A DNA stretch of 64,000 nt, from contig JAPLOL010000044.1 in the NCBI GenBank assembly GCA_026400735.1, forward strand, positions 2,501 to 66,500. The letters are read 5' to 3'. Made by a program: the position numbers and the translations under genes. This document shows, in pieces, positions 10,427-19,345 of the stretch; position 1 is the stretch's first letter, and each line of letters begins with the position of its first letter. The notes under the pieces were generated by a model, which saw only the letters and a list, made by a program, of their open reading frames with translations, did not search any database and had not been told where the DNA came from. Origin of the DNA: Alphaproteobacteria bacterium (GTDB lineage: Bacteria > Pseudomonadota > Alphaproteobacteria > Caulobacterales > Aquidulcibacteraceae).

Positions 10427-11158
10427 ATGAAGAAGAGTGCAAAGCTGTTGGGCGCGGCGGCCGTTGCGGTCGGCGCTATGTTTGCTGGCAGTGCGCCAGC
10501 GCAAGCAGACACGGACGTATCGTTCAATGTGGGACTTGCCACGGACTATCTGTTTCGCGGCATCGACCAGACCGGATATTACGATGAAGGCCAAGCGTTC
10601 GGCGGCGGCGATGCAACCAGCGGCGCCTTCTATGCTGGCGCATGGGTCAGCAACACCGGCACAAACCCGGCGCAATTTATCGAATATGATCTTTACGCGG
10701 GTTGGAAGCCGGTGGTCGGACCGGTGACGTTTGATCTTGGTCTCATCTATTACGGCTACACGGATAGCGATCTCGGCGGCAACGAATCCGATCTCAGCAC
10801 CTACGAACTGAAAGCCGGCGCCTCGTTCGCGGCGTCGGGCGTAACGTGGGGCGGCGCGGTCTATTGGACGCCGAACTTCAGCGGCGATTTCGACGGGTCC
10901 GACGACAACAGCGGCTTCTATTATGAAGTGAACGCCGCCTACACGTTCGAAAATTCCGCGACGTTGAGTGGCGCAATCGGCGCCGTCGATGTCGATGACT
11001 ACGCCATCGACGGCTACACGACCTGGAATGTCGGGGTCAGCTATCCGATCACGGAGCATCTCTCGATCGATGGGCGCTATGTAGACACGGACGACGATGC
11101 GTTCTTCTACGGCTTTGCAGGGGATCGCCTCGTCGGAACGCTAAAGGTCACGTTCTAA
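10427..11158 (+). CDS. TorF family putative outer-membrane porin (copy 1)
   Basis: Signal peptide, 'VSFNVGLATDYLFRGIDQT' N-terminus, beta-rich alternating pattern, terminal VTF*. Confidence 0.85.
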   Translation: MKKSAKLLGAAAVAVGAMFAGSAPAQADTDVSFNVGLATDYLFRGIDQTGYYDEGQAFGGGDATSGAFYAGAWVSNTGTNPAQFIEYDLYAGWKPVVGPVTFDLGLIYYGYTDSDLGGNESDLSTYELKAGASFAASGVTWGGAVYWTPNFSGDFDGSDDNSGFYYEVNAAYTFENSATLSGAIGAVDVDDYAIDGYTTWNVGVSYPITEHLSIDGRYVDTDDDAFFYGFAGDRLVGTLKVTF

Positions 11159-11186
11159 AACAAAGAGATCACCACCCGTTCGTGAG

Positions 11187-11215
11187 ACGGCGTCGCCTCC
11201 GCGCGGCGCCGTTTT
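11187..11215 (+). terminator. Rho-independent terminator after TorF copy 1
   Basis: GC-rich imperfect hairpin acggcgtcgcc..ggcgccgt followed by tttt. Confidence 0.5.
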
Positions 11216-11357
11216 GCGTGTGGCGGCAACGCCACACCGTGCCCCGCAGATCCGATTCTATCTGAACTCGTCACACTGCTTAACCAGACGTTTACGTTAC
11301 CAGGTGATTTTCCACGCTAACGCGGGACAAGCCTCGCGGCATTTAGGGGAAGTGATC

Positions 11358-12068
11358 ATGAAGAAGATCCTTGGTCTCGCCGTCCTTGCGACGGTGGCGA
11401 CTGCTGGCGTTGCAAGCGCCGAAGGCACCGTTACCGCGAACGTTCAATTGACCAGCGACTATGTCTTCCGCGGCATCTCGCTTTCGGACAACGGCCCCGC
11501 CCTTCAAGGCGGCGTCGATTACGTTGCTGACGCCTGGTATGCGGGCGTTTGGGGCTCCAACGTCACCGAAGGCCTTGAACTCGACGTGTATGCTGGCGTC
11601 ACACCGACCACCGGCCCGGTTGACTGGGACCTCGGCGTCATCGGCTACTTCTATCCGGGCGCTGACGACGACGGCGCAGAGTTCGACTATTACGAGCTCA
11701 AAGTCGGCGCGAGCCACGACTTCACCGAGCAGTTCACCGCCGGCGCGGCCGTCTACTACGCCCCGGAAAATTACGGCGACACTGGCGACGCGACCTACTG
11801 GGAAGTGAATGCGTCGTACGAGATCACCGACGCAATCGCGATCAACGGCGCCTACGGCAATCAAAACGTCGAAGAGCCTGCCGGTCCGGGCACGGAAGAC
11901 GATTACAACACGTGGAACGTCGGTGTGGGCTGGGCCATGCACGGCTTCCAGGTCGATCTGCGCTACCACGACACCGACATCGACGAAGGCACGAATATCG
12001 CCAACTACGCTTACGGCGACTCCAGCCACGACAGCGCGTTCGTGATCACGATTGGTCGCGAACTCTAG
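11358..12068 (+). CDS. TorF family putative outer-membrane porin (copy 2)
   Basis: MKKILGLAVLATVATAGVASAEGTVTANVQLTSDYVFRGISLSD; same architecture as the upstream CDS. Confidence 0.87.
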   Translation: MKKILGLAVLATVATAGVASAEGTVTANVQLTSDYVFRGISLSDNGPALQGGVDYVADAWYAGVWGSNVTEGLELDVYAGVTPTTGPVDWDLGVIGYFYPGADDDGAEFDYYELKVGASHDFTEQFTAGAAVYYAPENYGDTGDATYWEVNASYEITDAIAINGAYGNQNVEEPAGPGTEDDYNTWNVGVGWAMHGFQVDLRYHDTDIDEGTNIANYAYGDSSHDSAFVITIGREL

Positions 12069-12091
12069 TCACCTCATCACGATGTGAGGCA

Positions 12092-12118
12092 ACGGCCGCT
12101 CTACGGAGCGGCCGTTTT
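12092..12118 (+). terminator. Rho-independent terminator after TorF copy 2
   Basis: acggccgctc-tacg-gagcggccgt-ttt perfect hairpin. Confidence 0.75.
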
Positions 12119-12733
12119 CCTTTGTAAACCGAGATAAAGCGCACACGCGGCAATCCAGCTCAACATGCTGGCCTCAAGCACGCGCTGATAAAGGCCGACC
12201 TCTGGCGCGGTGGGATCGGCGATCCCGCTAAGCCCAACAAGCGCGCCGGCAGCGGCCACAAAGCTCAGCACGCAGAGCCACATCGCCCCTGGCCACTTCC
12301 AAGCAGCGAGCCCCAACAAGAGCAATGTCAGCGGCGCGAACAGATAGCCGGACAGACCGACCAGTTCATGCATGACTTGCGAGAGGCTCGGGTTGTCCGG
12401 CCGACAACCAAAGTCACATCGGAAGAAGGCCGACCCTACGTACCCTATCGAAAACAGAAACACGCCGATGAAACCGAGCGTCGCAAGCACAGAGCGTGGC
12501 GCGGCCATCCATCCAAAGCCGGCGAAGGCGCAAGTCAGCACGCCAATTGGAAAGAAGCCCAACCAGCTGACGTGCCAGCCATACGGCGCACCGTTAGCGC
12601 CCAGTTCGGAAATGTATTGCGCGACGTGGTCGTACCCCTCCCACGAGGCGCCGCCGATAACGACCATAGCGACGAGCCAGATGACACCCAGCAGACCGGT
12701 GATTAGCGCAAGCTTGCCGCTCATGCGGGCCAC
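12101..12733 (-). CDS. DUF998 family membrane protein
   Basis: 'YDHVAQYISELGANGAPYGWHVSWLGFFPIGVL' DUF998 signature, 6 TM. Confidence 0.82.
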   Translation of the reverse strand: MARMSGKLALITGLLGVIWLVAMVVIGGASWEGYDHVAQYISELGANGAPYGWHVSWLGFFPIGVLTCAFAGFGWMAAPRSVLATLGFIGVFLFSIGYVGSAFFRCDFGCRPDNPSLSQVMHELVGLSGYLFAPLTLLLLGLAAWKWPGAMWLCVLSFVAAAGALVGLSGIADPTAPEVGLYQRVLEASMLSWIAACALYLGLQRKTAAP

Positions 12734-13623
12734 TTCGGTGCCCGGCTGACCATACCTGGCGTCTTGCGACCGAGCACGCCGCCGATGAACTGCGCACCCT
12801 CGATGGCGCGGTCGAGATTGACGCCAGTGTCAAAGCCCATGCGGTCGAACATGTAGAGCAAGTCCTCCGTCGGCACGTTGCCGGCGGCGCCAGGCGCAAA
12901 CGGGCAGCCGCCAATGCCGGCGAGTGACCCATCGAGCACACGTACTCCCTCTTCGACCGCGGCCACGGCGTTCGCCAGCGCGGTGTTGCGTGTATTATGA
13001 AAGTGCGCGCGCAACTGAATATGCGAAGGTGTCACTGACTTCACAGCGCGGACCCGCTCGCGCACGTCGCGTGGCGAACCCACGCCGATCGTATCCGCGA
13101 TCGCGAGTTCGAAGATGCTCTCAGCAACACAACGCCCAGCTACCTCCGCGACGCGGCTCACCGGCACTTCGCCGTCGAACGGGCAGCCGAATGCCGTCGA
13201 AATGGTCGCCGACAGACGCGCGCCGCCCGCCTTCGCGGCCGCGGCGACTTCTGGCCAAACTTTGAACGTCTCCGCAACCGTGCCGCCATTGTTGCGGATC
13301 GAGAAGCCATCGGAGGCGCAGAAGACGTAGTTGATCTCTTTCGCGCCGGCCGCAATCGCGCGCTCGACGCCGCGAAGGTTCAGCGCAAGCGCTATGAAGG
13401 TAGCGTCATCGCGCTTTGGCACACCGGCGAACACGGCGTCGCCGTCAGCCATCTGCGGCACCTTCTTCGGATTGACGAAGCTCCCCGCCTCCAATCGGCG
13501 GAACCCAGCAGCCAGAATGTGATCAATCAAAGCGAGCTTGTTTTCGGTCGAGACGATATCCGGCTCGTTCTGCAGCCCGTCGCGCGGGCTGACCTCTACC
13601 AGCTCAAGCTTTTCCTTTGTCAC
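12721..13623 (-). CDS. mvaB: Hydroxymethylglutaryl-CoA lyase
   Basis: 'LVEVSPRDGLQNE', 'GGCPFAPGAAGNVPTEDLLYMFDRMG' signature; GTG start. Confidence 0.92.
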   Translation of the reverse strand: MTKEKLELVEVSPRDGLQNEPDIVSTENKLALIDHILAAGFRRLEAGSFVNPKKVPQMADGDAVFAGVPKRDDATFIALALNLRGVERAIAAGAKEINYVFCASDGFSIRNNGGTVAETFKVWPEVAAAAKAGGARLSATISTAFGCPFDGEVPVSRVAEVAGRCVAESIFELAIADTIGVGSPRDVRERVRAVKSVTPSHIQLRAHFHNTRNTALANAVAAVEEGVRVLDGSLAGIGGCPFAPGAAGNVPTEDLLYMFDRMGFDTGVNLDRAIEGAQFIGGVLGRKTPGMVSRAPKWPA

Positions 13624-14245
13624 GTTTGTCTCCGAACGCGGGCAGCGCCCAGCCATAATGTATGGCGCCGGCGCGCAATCCAAAACCCGCGACCGCGCCC
13701 GTAACCCCGGCCCAAAGCGGCGGAACCCCAGCGAATATCAGCGCCACGAAGCCAGATGCGGACAAAAGCGCGGCCGAGATAGTGATCTCGCGCTTCAGAA
13801 GCGCCGAAGGTTGTTCCGCGAGCACGTCGCGGATGACGCCGCCAAAGCACGCCGTCAGCACGCCCATGGCAATCGCCACGAAGGGGCCGACGCCGAAGGA
13901 GATGGCCTTCGCGGCGCCGATCACTGCGTAGACGGCGAGCCCCAGCGCATCGAGCCAGATCAAAGTCTTGGCGCGCTCCAAGTGCGGCGCGGCAAACCAA
14001 ACAGCGATTGCCGCGAGCAGACCGATGCCCAGATACGTTGCGTTGCCGATCCAGAAGACCGGCGCATCGATGAGCAAATCACGCAACGTTCCGCCGCCGA
14101 TGCCGGTGACAACGGCGAAAAACCAGAACGTGACAATGTCTTGCTTGTCGCGAGCGGCCGCGAGCGCGCCCGTTAGCGCGAAGACGGTAACGCCCGCATA
14201 ATCGAGCGCGGGCGGTAAAACGATGAGCGACTCAGAGCCAAACAC
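13604..14245 (-). CDS. Trimeric intracellular cation channel (UPF0126/TRIC) family protein
   Basis: 'DYAGVTVFALTGALAAARDKQDIVTFWFFAVVTGIGGGTLRDLLI', 'GGVIRDVLAEQPSALLKREI'. Confidence 0.9.
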   Translation of the reverse strand: MFGSESLIVLPPALDYAGVTVFALTGALAAARDKQDIVTFWFFAVVTGIGGGTLRDLLIDAPVFWIGNATYLGIGLLAAIAVWFAAPHLERAKTLIWLDALGLAVYAVIGAAKAISFGVGPFVAIAMGVLTACFGGVIRDVLAEQPSALLKREITISAALLSASGFVALIFAGVPPLWAGVTGAVAGFGLRAGAIHYGWALPAFGDKRDKGKA

Positions 14246-14311
14246 GCCGCACCCTGCCGCGTTTGCGCTGAATCAGTCCACCCTAGTGGCGCCATACATG
14301 GAGGCGCCGAC

Positions 14312-14554
14312 ATGTTTTTCTCAGAGACGCTTGGTCCTGCCATCACCCGTCGCGCAGGCGCGGCGTTGTTCGAGCACGTGCAGGTCAAATTTGGTGGGCG
14401 CAAATCAGCGTCAGCCGAAGAGCTGCGCGCCATCGTCACGGAATTCATAGTCAACCATCGCATGCTGCTGAAACCCGACGCGGCAATACAATGGCTCGCC
14501 GCGAATGGCTGCTTGGCGCAGCAAGACGCGAGGACGTTCCGGCTGGCCGCTTAA
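14312..14554 (+). CDS. Small hypothetical protein
   Basis: 80-aa ORF in the gap between divergent genes; plausible composition only. Confidence 0.45.
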   Translation: MFFSETLGPAITRRAGAALFEHVQVKFGGRKSASAEELRAIVTEFIVNHRMLLKPDAAIQWLAANGCLAQQDARTFRLAA

Positions 14555-14591
14555 GCCTTGCCAATGCCGACACGCGCCCGATAGTAGCGCG

Positions 14592-15632
14592 ATGAAAGCT
14601 CAAGCAATGACGGCATTCGGCGAACCGCTGAAGCCGATGGATCTAACACCGCAAAAGCCCGGTCCGGGCGAAGCGCTGGTGCGCGTCACGCGCGCAGGTC
14701 TCTGCCACTCTGATCTCCATATCCACGATGGCTATTTCGACTTTGGCGACGTCCGCCAACCCGTCGCCGTGAATATGCCGGCTGTGTTGGGCCACGAGAT
14801 CGAAGGCGAAGTCGCTGAACTCGGCGACAACGCGAGCGACCCTGCTGTCGGCACGCGCGTCGCGGTCTATCCATGGCTCGGCTGCAATGCGTGCGACACG
14901 TGCCGCGCAGGCGATCAACAGCTTTGCATCGCGCTGCCACGCCGCGCGCTCGGCGTCGCGCAATGGGGCGGCATGGCCGAATACGTGCACGTGCCGTTTG
15001 CTGACGCGCTTATCCCGATCGGCGATCTCGCGCCAGGCCTTGGCGCACTCGCGATGTGCTCGGGGCTGACTGCCTACTCCGCGCTGCGCAAGATCGGCAC
15101 GCCGCCTCCCGAACAGCCTGTGGTGCTCCTCGGCATGGGCGGCGTCGGCTTGATGGCGATGGCGTTGGCAAAGAGTGTGTTGCCGAACCCAATCATCGCC
15201 GTCGACATCGACACCACTAAGCGCGAGGCCGCGTTAAAGTACGGCGCAGTCGATGCGATTGAGCCTTCCTCTGATGGCTGGAAGGAAGTTGCCGGGCGTC
15301 GCGGTGCGGCAGCGGCAGTCATCGATTTCGTTGGCGCGCCAGCGACATTCGGTTTCGGCACGGCAGCCGTGCGACGGGGCGGCAAGTACATCATCGTCGG
15401 TCTCTTTGGTGGTAAAGCTTCGCTACCGCTTGCCTCACTCCCACTGAAGCCGTTCTCTATCATCGGTTCCTATGTCGGCCGACTGGACGAAGCCCGCGAA
15501 CTCATAACGCTTTTGCGCAATGGCGCGGCGCCCGCCCCGCCGATGCACGAGCGCCCGCTTGACCAAGCGAACAGCGCCATCGACGACTTACGCGCGGGGA
15601 AAGTTCTCGGACGCGTGCTCCTGAAACCGTGA
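14592..15632 (+). CDS. Zinc-dependent alcohol dehydrogenase (MDR family)
   Basis: 'GLCHSDLHIHDGYF..', 'GHEIEGEVAELG', 'CNACDTCRAGDQQLC', Rossmann 'LLGMGGVGLMAMALA'. Confidence 0.92.
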   Translation: MKAQAMTAFGEPLKPMDLTPQKPGPGEALVRVTRAGLCHSDLHIHDGYFDFGDVRQPVAVNMPAVLGHEIEGEVAELGDNASDPAVGTRVAVYPWLGCNACDTCRAGDQQLCIALPRRALGVAQWGGMAEYVHVPFADALIPIGDLAPGLGALAMCSGLTAYSALRKIGTPPPEQPVVLLGMGGVGLMAMALAKSVLPNPIIAVDIDTTKREAALKYGAVDAIEPSSDGWKEVAGRRGAAAAVIDFVGAPATFGFGTAAVRRGGKYIIVGLFGGKASLPLASLPLKPFSIIGSYVGRLDEARELITLLRNGAAPAPPMHERPLDQANSAIDDLRAGKVLGRVLLKP

Positions 15633-15675
15633 GCGCTGGACTAAGCCGGGCAAACTGAGACATACCCCGGCACGT

Positions 15676-15762
15676 GCGAGCGTGGCGAAATTGGTAGACG
15701 CACCGGACTTAAAATCCGTTCGCCGCAAGGCGGTGCGGGTTCAAGTCCCGCCGCTCGCACCA
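15676..15762 (+). tRNA. tRNA-Leu (anticodon UAA), CCA encoded
   Basis: Acceptor gcgagcg/cgctcgc + A + CCA; anticodon arm cgga-cttaaaa-tccg; variable arm; T-loop gggttcaagtccc. Confidence 0.96.
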
Positions 15763-15766
15763 TTCC

Positions 15767-16552
15767 TCAGGCCGCCGCGAGGCGTGCTTCGATCAAAGCA
15801 AGCCGTTGCGGCGACGCCTTTGCCTCGCCGACCGGCGGCACTATCAAAGTAGATTCCTGCGTGATCTCCGCTTCGGCCAATCGGCTAAGCGGCAACGTCT
15901 GCACCTGCGGCTCACCAATCGGCAGCGTGGCCGCGCCGTACACTTTGACCTGATGGTCGGCTGGATAGTCCTCCATCAGGACTTCCGCGAGCAACGCTAT
16001 GCGGCGCGGATCGGACTCGAACACGCGCAACGTCCGATCTCCGACTAGCGCAATCTGCCAAAGAATGAGCACCGCGGTGGGATCGAATTTGCGAGCGTTG
16101 ATGACGAAGTCCGTCGCCTCAAAACTCTGACAACCCAGCCAACCTGGATCGAAACCGAGATCCGCAAAGATGCAAGCGTCGGCGGATACTGCGGGCAGCA
16201 TCTCCGCTTCGAACCCTTCCTCGCGCGCGCGCCGCACACTTTCATGCGACGGGTACACATAGACGCCCGGGTGTCCGTAGAAGGCCGCGCACACACGCTT
16301 CCCCGCCCTCACGGCTCCAAGAATGGTCTCGATCATGCTCTCATATGTATCACTGCGCGCGCGATCACGGCCGTAGAGGTGCTGAAGCGAGACTACGTTT
16401 TGATTGAGCGACAGCAGGAAACTTTGCGCGAGCCGATCGCCGACGACCTCAAATACAATATCGGCTGACTCAATATGATAGCGCGCTTCGATCGTGCACT
16501 GGTTTGCGATTTTGATGCCCGTCCCGACCACCACTAAGCTTCCACGCGCCAT
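15767..16552 (-). CDS. Borosin-type peptide alpha-N-methyltransferase (OphMA/SonM-like, tetrapyrrole-methylase fold)
   Basis: 'GSLVVVGTGIKIANQCTIEARYHIESADIVF', 'SDTYESMIETILGAVRAGKRVCAAFYGHPGVYVYPSHESVRRAREEGFEAEMLPAVSADACIFADLGFDPGWLGCQSFEATDFVI', 'LILWQIALVGD', C-terminal 'STLIVPP': matches the recalled OphMA and SonM pattern closely. Confidence 0.85.
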   Translation of the reverse strand: MARGSLVVVGTGIKIANQCTIEARYHIESADIVFEVVGDRLAQSFLLSLNQNVVSLQHLYGRDRARSDTYESMIETILGAVRAGKRVCAAFYGHPGVYVYPSHESVRRAREEGFEAEMLPAVSADACIFADLGFDPGWLGCQSFEATDFVINARKFDPTAVLILWQIALVGDRTLRVFESDPRRIALLAEVLMEDYPADHQVKVYGAATLPIGEPQVQTLPLSRLAEAEITQESTLIVPPVGEAKASPQRLALIEARLAAA

Positions 16553-16562
16553 ATCTCACACC

Positions 16563-19304
16563 TCACAGCTTCAACGTGTCCATTTCCGCTTCTTCGATCA
16601 GCTCGTTGAGCAAATCCTGCACCGTGATTGGCGCGAAATTCGCAATTTCGCCGCCAGCAAGTTGCGCCATCAAGGCATCGTAATCCGCCTGCATGTCGCC
16701 TAGATCGCCCCCGGCCAGCGCGCTGACGAGCCGCCGCGCGCCAGCAATGTTGTCCGCCGCCAACTCCACCTGCGCCAATTCCAGTAGTCCGCGGGAGAGA
16801 CACGGCTGCATTCCAAGTGTCATGCTGAGGCGTACGCCGCGCAACAAACTCTGCCGCGCAGCCGCCATATCTCCAATCAAGCGCTGGTCGTTTCCCACTT
16901 CGATCAGCGCATGGACGCACGTGCGTTGATCGCCGCCGTCGCGCGCGAGATCGTACGCTTGCTGATGATGGGCCAATGCAGCCGGCCGATCGCCGCGTAA
17001 TGCAAACAACGTCCCAAGACGGCGATGAAGCATGGAGCGAAACTGGGGATGGGGCGCCGCGTCTTCGAGGCGCAGGCTCATCTCATAATTGTCGCGCGCA
17101 TCGTCCAGCCGCTCTTCGAGCGCCGCCAGATCGCCCGCGTAGACGTGCGAGGCCATCATGCCGAACGTGTCGCCAATCTGGCGCGCGAGCCGGAACCCAC
17201 GCCGAATTTGCAGCCGCGCGCTATCAATCCGAGCGAACAAAAGATGGAGCGCGCTTGACGAGATGCTCGCGTAACAACAACCGCGCAAATCGCCGACGCT
17301 TTCGCGCAAATCGAAGGCGGCAGCGTAGAGCGCATCACTCGCTTCGAAATCGCCCCTCATGTGAGCGAGATTGGCCAGCGCGTGACTGGCGTGCGCGCGT
17401 GCGAGCACAACCTCGCTCGGCACGGTCAGCACACTCGATGCAGCGACGCTGGCGCCTTCCGCATCACCCTGATGCACAAGAAAGTTTGCGCGGATGCCCG
17501 CGAAATGACTTTTAAGCGATGGATCTGCGATGTCGGCGCTAAAAATCTCGACGGCTTCGCGCATCATCGAACGGGTATACAGGAAGTAGCACAGCGGTTC
17601 GACGACGCCCTGCAACAAAGCATTGGCCTGGGTTTCCGCCGCATAAAACCACGCCGCCCGGATTTCGAGGAAGCCCAGGCGCAACTGCTCCAACGCCGCG
17701 CCGCGCGTCGGCACCGCGGCGCTTTGCATGCAGTCACGGACCGCTTCCAAGTAATAGGTGGCGTGCCGTGCGCGAGTCGACGCCTCCTCGGTCGCATTCT
17801 CTCCGAGGCGCTCCTTTGCGAATTCGCGCACCATCACATGCATAGCGAAGCGGCCATGCGAAGCGCGCACCAAAAGACCTTTGCGTTCGAGCCCCGAAAA
17901 TGTTTCCAGATCTACTTCGGAGATATTCGAGGCCGCCGCGAGATCAAACGCCTTTACGAAAACCGAGAGGCGAGCGAGCGCCGTCTGCTGCACGGGAGTC
18001 ATCAAACGCCAGACACCCTCGAAAACACCGCGCAGGCTTTGGCGCTGTTCGCCATCGCTTGCTGGCGCCAAGAATGTGATGCTTTGCTGAATCCGCTCGA
18101 GGATTTCCTCCAACGACAAGACCGGTGTCCATTGCGCGGTTAGACGCAACGCCAGCGGCGAGCCGTCCACCAATGCACTGATCTTTCGAAAGATTGCCCG
18201 CTGCGCCTTTGATACAGCGAAGTCCGGAGCCTTCTGACGAGCTTCGTGCACAAACAGCTCAAGCGCCGGAGAGTCGCTCCCCCCAGATGATGCAAGCCCT
18301 TCCACGTGCAGGAGCGTCTCGCCTGCAAAACCCAGAGGCTCGCGGCTCGTCACCAACACTGAAAGCCAGGCGCATTGCACGACCCACGCGCCGATGAACT
18401 CCGCCTGACTCGCAATCGTCTCGGCGTTGTCGAGCACGAGCAGCATTTGCTTGTCGCGGAGATAGTCGACGATCTGTTCATCGACACCGCGAGCGGCGTT
18501 CAGCCTCAGGCCAAGAGCGGACGCAACGATCGCGGCGGCCTCTGCCTCATTCGCGACGGTTTCTAACGATGCAAAACAAACCGGCCGGCTCGACGCAACT
18601 TCCGCCCCGACGCGCAACGCCAGTCGCGTCTTACCGTTTCCACCTGGCCCCACGAGAGTCAGCAACCGCGACTGCGTCAGCTTCGATAGGATTTCGCCAA
18701 GTTCTCGCGTGCGTCCGAAGATTGGACCTGCGAGCGCTTCCGGTCCGCCGCCCTCGAACAACAAGGAGCGCAACGGTGGAAACTCCGTCCGCTTGAGTTT
18801 TGGGTGGACCAGCGAGGCAAGTCGCAGCGGCTCTCTCACGCCTTTGAACCGGCTGAGACCGAGGTCCAACAGTTCCGCGTCCCGCGGCGCAGGAAAACCT
18901 GCAACCGCCTCGTCGCTCACGACGATCTGACCGCCCCAACCGCTCGACATGATGCGTCCGCCACGATTGGCGACGGCGCGATCGACCTGCCCCACACCAT
19001 CGTCTTCGCAAGCATGCACGCCGATACGCAAATCGAGGCCACCGACCGCGGTCCAATCTTGGCGCTGCATTGTCAGTTGCATCTCAAGTGCGCACTGCAA
19101 GGGATTGCCCGACCTAAACGTTGCGAAGACGCCATCGCCGGACCGGTCCTGGATGACGCCACCGTGGCGCGCAATGAGCTCATCAGTGAGAGCGTCCAAC
19201 CGCGCGATTGCGATTTGCATTTGCGCCGGCGCCTTCTCCCAGCGCTCGGTGCTGCCTTCGATATCGGCGAAGAGATACCCAACCGGCGGCCCTGATGTTC
19301 CCAT
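16563..19304 (-). CDS. Class III adenylate/guanylate cyclase domain - P-loop NTPase - TPR-like regulatory protein
   Basis: 'GYLFADIEGSTERWE', 'DRSGDGVFATF', 'AVANRGGRIMSSGWGGQIVVS' cyclase motifs; 'LTLVGPGGNGKTRLALRV' P-loop; long TPR-like C-terminus. Start MGTSGPP chosen (GGGAG upstream); an upstream in-frame start at 19388 is possible. Confidence 0.85.
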   Translation of the reverse strand: MGTSGPPVGYLFADIEGSTERWEKAPAQMQIAIARLDALTDELIARHGGVIQDRSGDGVFATFRSGNPLQCALEMQLTMQRQDWTAVGGLDLRIGVHACEDDGVGQVDRAVANRGGRIMSSGWGGQIVVSDEAVAGFPAPRDAELLDLGLSRFKGVREPLRLASLVHPKLKRTEFPPLRSLLFEGGGPEALAGPIFGRTRELGEILSKLTQSRLLTLVGPGGNGKTRLALRVGAEVASSRPVCFASLETVANEAEAAAIVASALGLRLNAARGVDEQIVDYLRDKQMLLVLDNAETIASQAEFIGAWVVQCAWLSVLVTSREPLGFAGETLLHVEGLASSGGSDSPALELFVHEARQKAPDFAVSKAQRAIFRKISALVDGSPLALRLTAQWTPVLSLEEILERIQQSITFLAPASDGEQRQSLRGVFEGVWRLMTPVQQTALARLSVFVKAFDLAAASNISEVDLETFSGLERKGLLVRASHGRFAMHVMVREFAKERLGENATEEASTRARHATYYLEAVRDCMQSAAVPTRGAALEQLRLGFLEIRAAWFYAAETQANALLQGVVEPLCYFLYTRSMMREAVEIFSADIADPSLKSHFAGIRANFLVHQGDAEGASVAASSVLTVPSEVVLARAHASHALANLAHMRGDFEASDALYAAAFDLRESVGDLRGCCYASISSSALHLLFARIDSARLQIRRGFRLARQIGDTFGMMASHVYAGDLAALEERLDDARDNYEMSLRLEDAAPHPQFRSMLHRRLGTLFALRGDRPAALAHHQQAYDLARDGGDQRTCVHALIEVGNDQRLIGDMAAARQSLLRGVRLSMTLGMQPCLSRGLLELAQVELAADNIAGARRLVSALAGGDLGDMQADYDALMAQLAGGEIANFAPITVQDLLNELIEEAEMDTLKL

Positions 19305-19345
19305 CGCGATCTCCCACGAGAGGGAGCCGCCGGAGGGCCAGTCGC

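Noticed and set aside
13538-14176. 212-aa plus-strand ORF overlapping mvaB and the TRIC-family gene
   Set aside because: Arg/Gln-rich shadow frame opposite well-supported genes.
15676-15762. tRNA-Leu as an integration site for a genomic island carrying the borosin operon
   Set aside because: The borosin operon does begin right after the tRNA, but no integrase or direct repeat of the tRNA 3' end was noticed; insufficient evidence.
15767-16552. Cobalamin/siroheme tetrapyrrole methylase
   Set aside because: Shares the fold, but the detailed motif string (FYGHPGVYVYPSHESV, SADACIFADLGFDP, LILWQIA) matches borosin methyltransferases and there are no cobalamin genes nearby.
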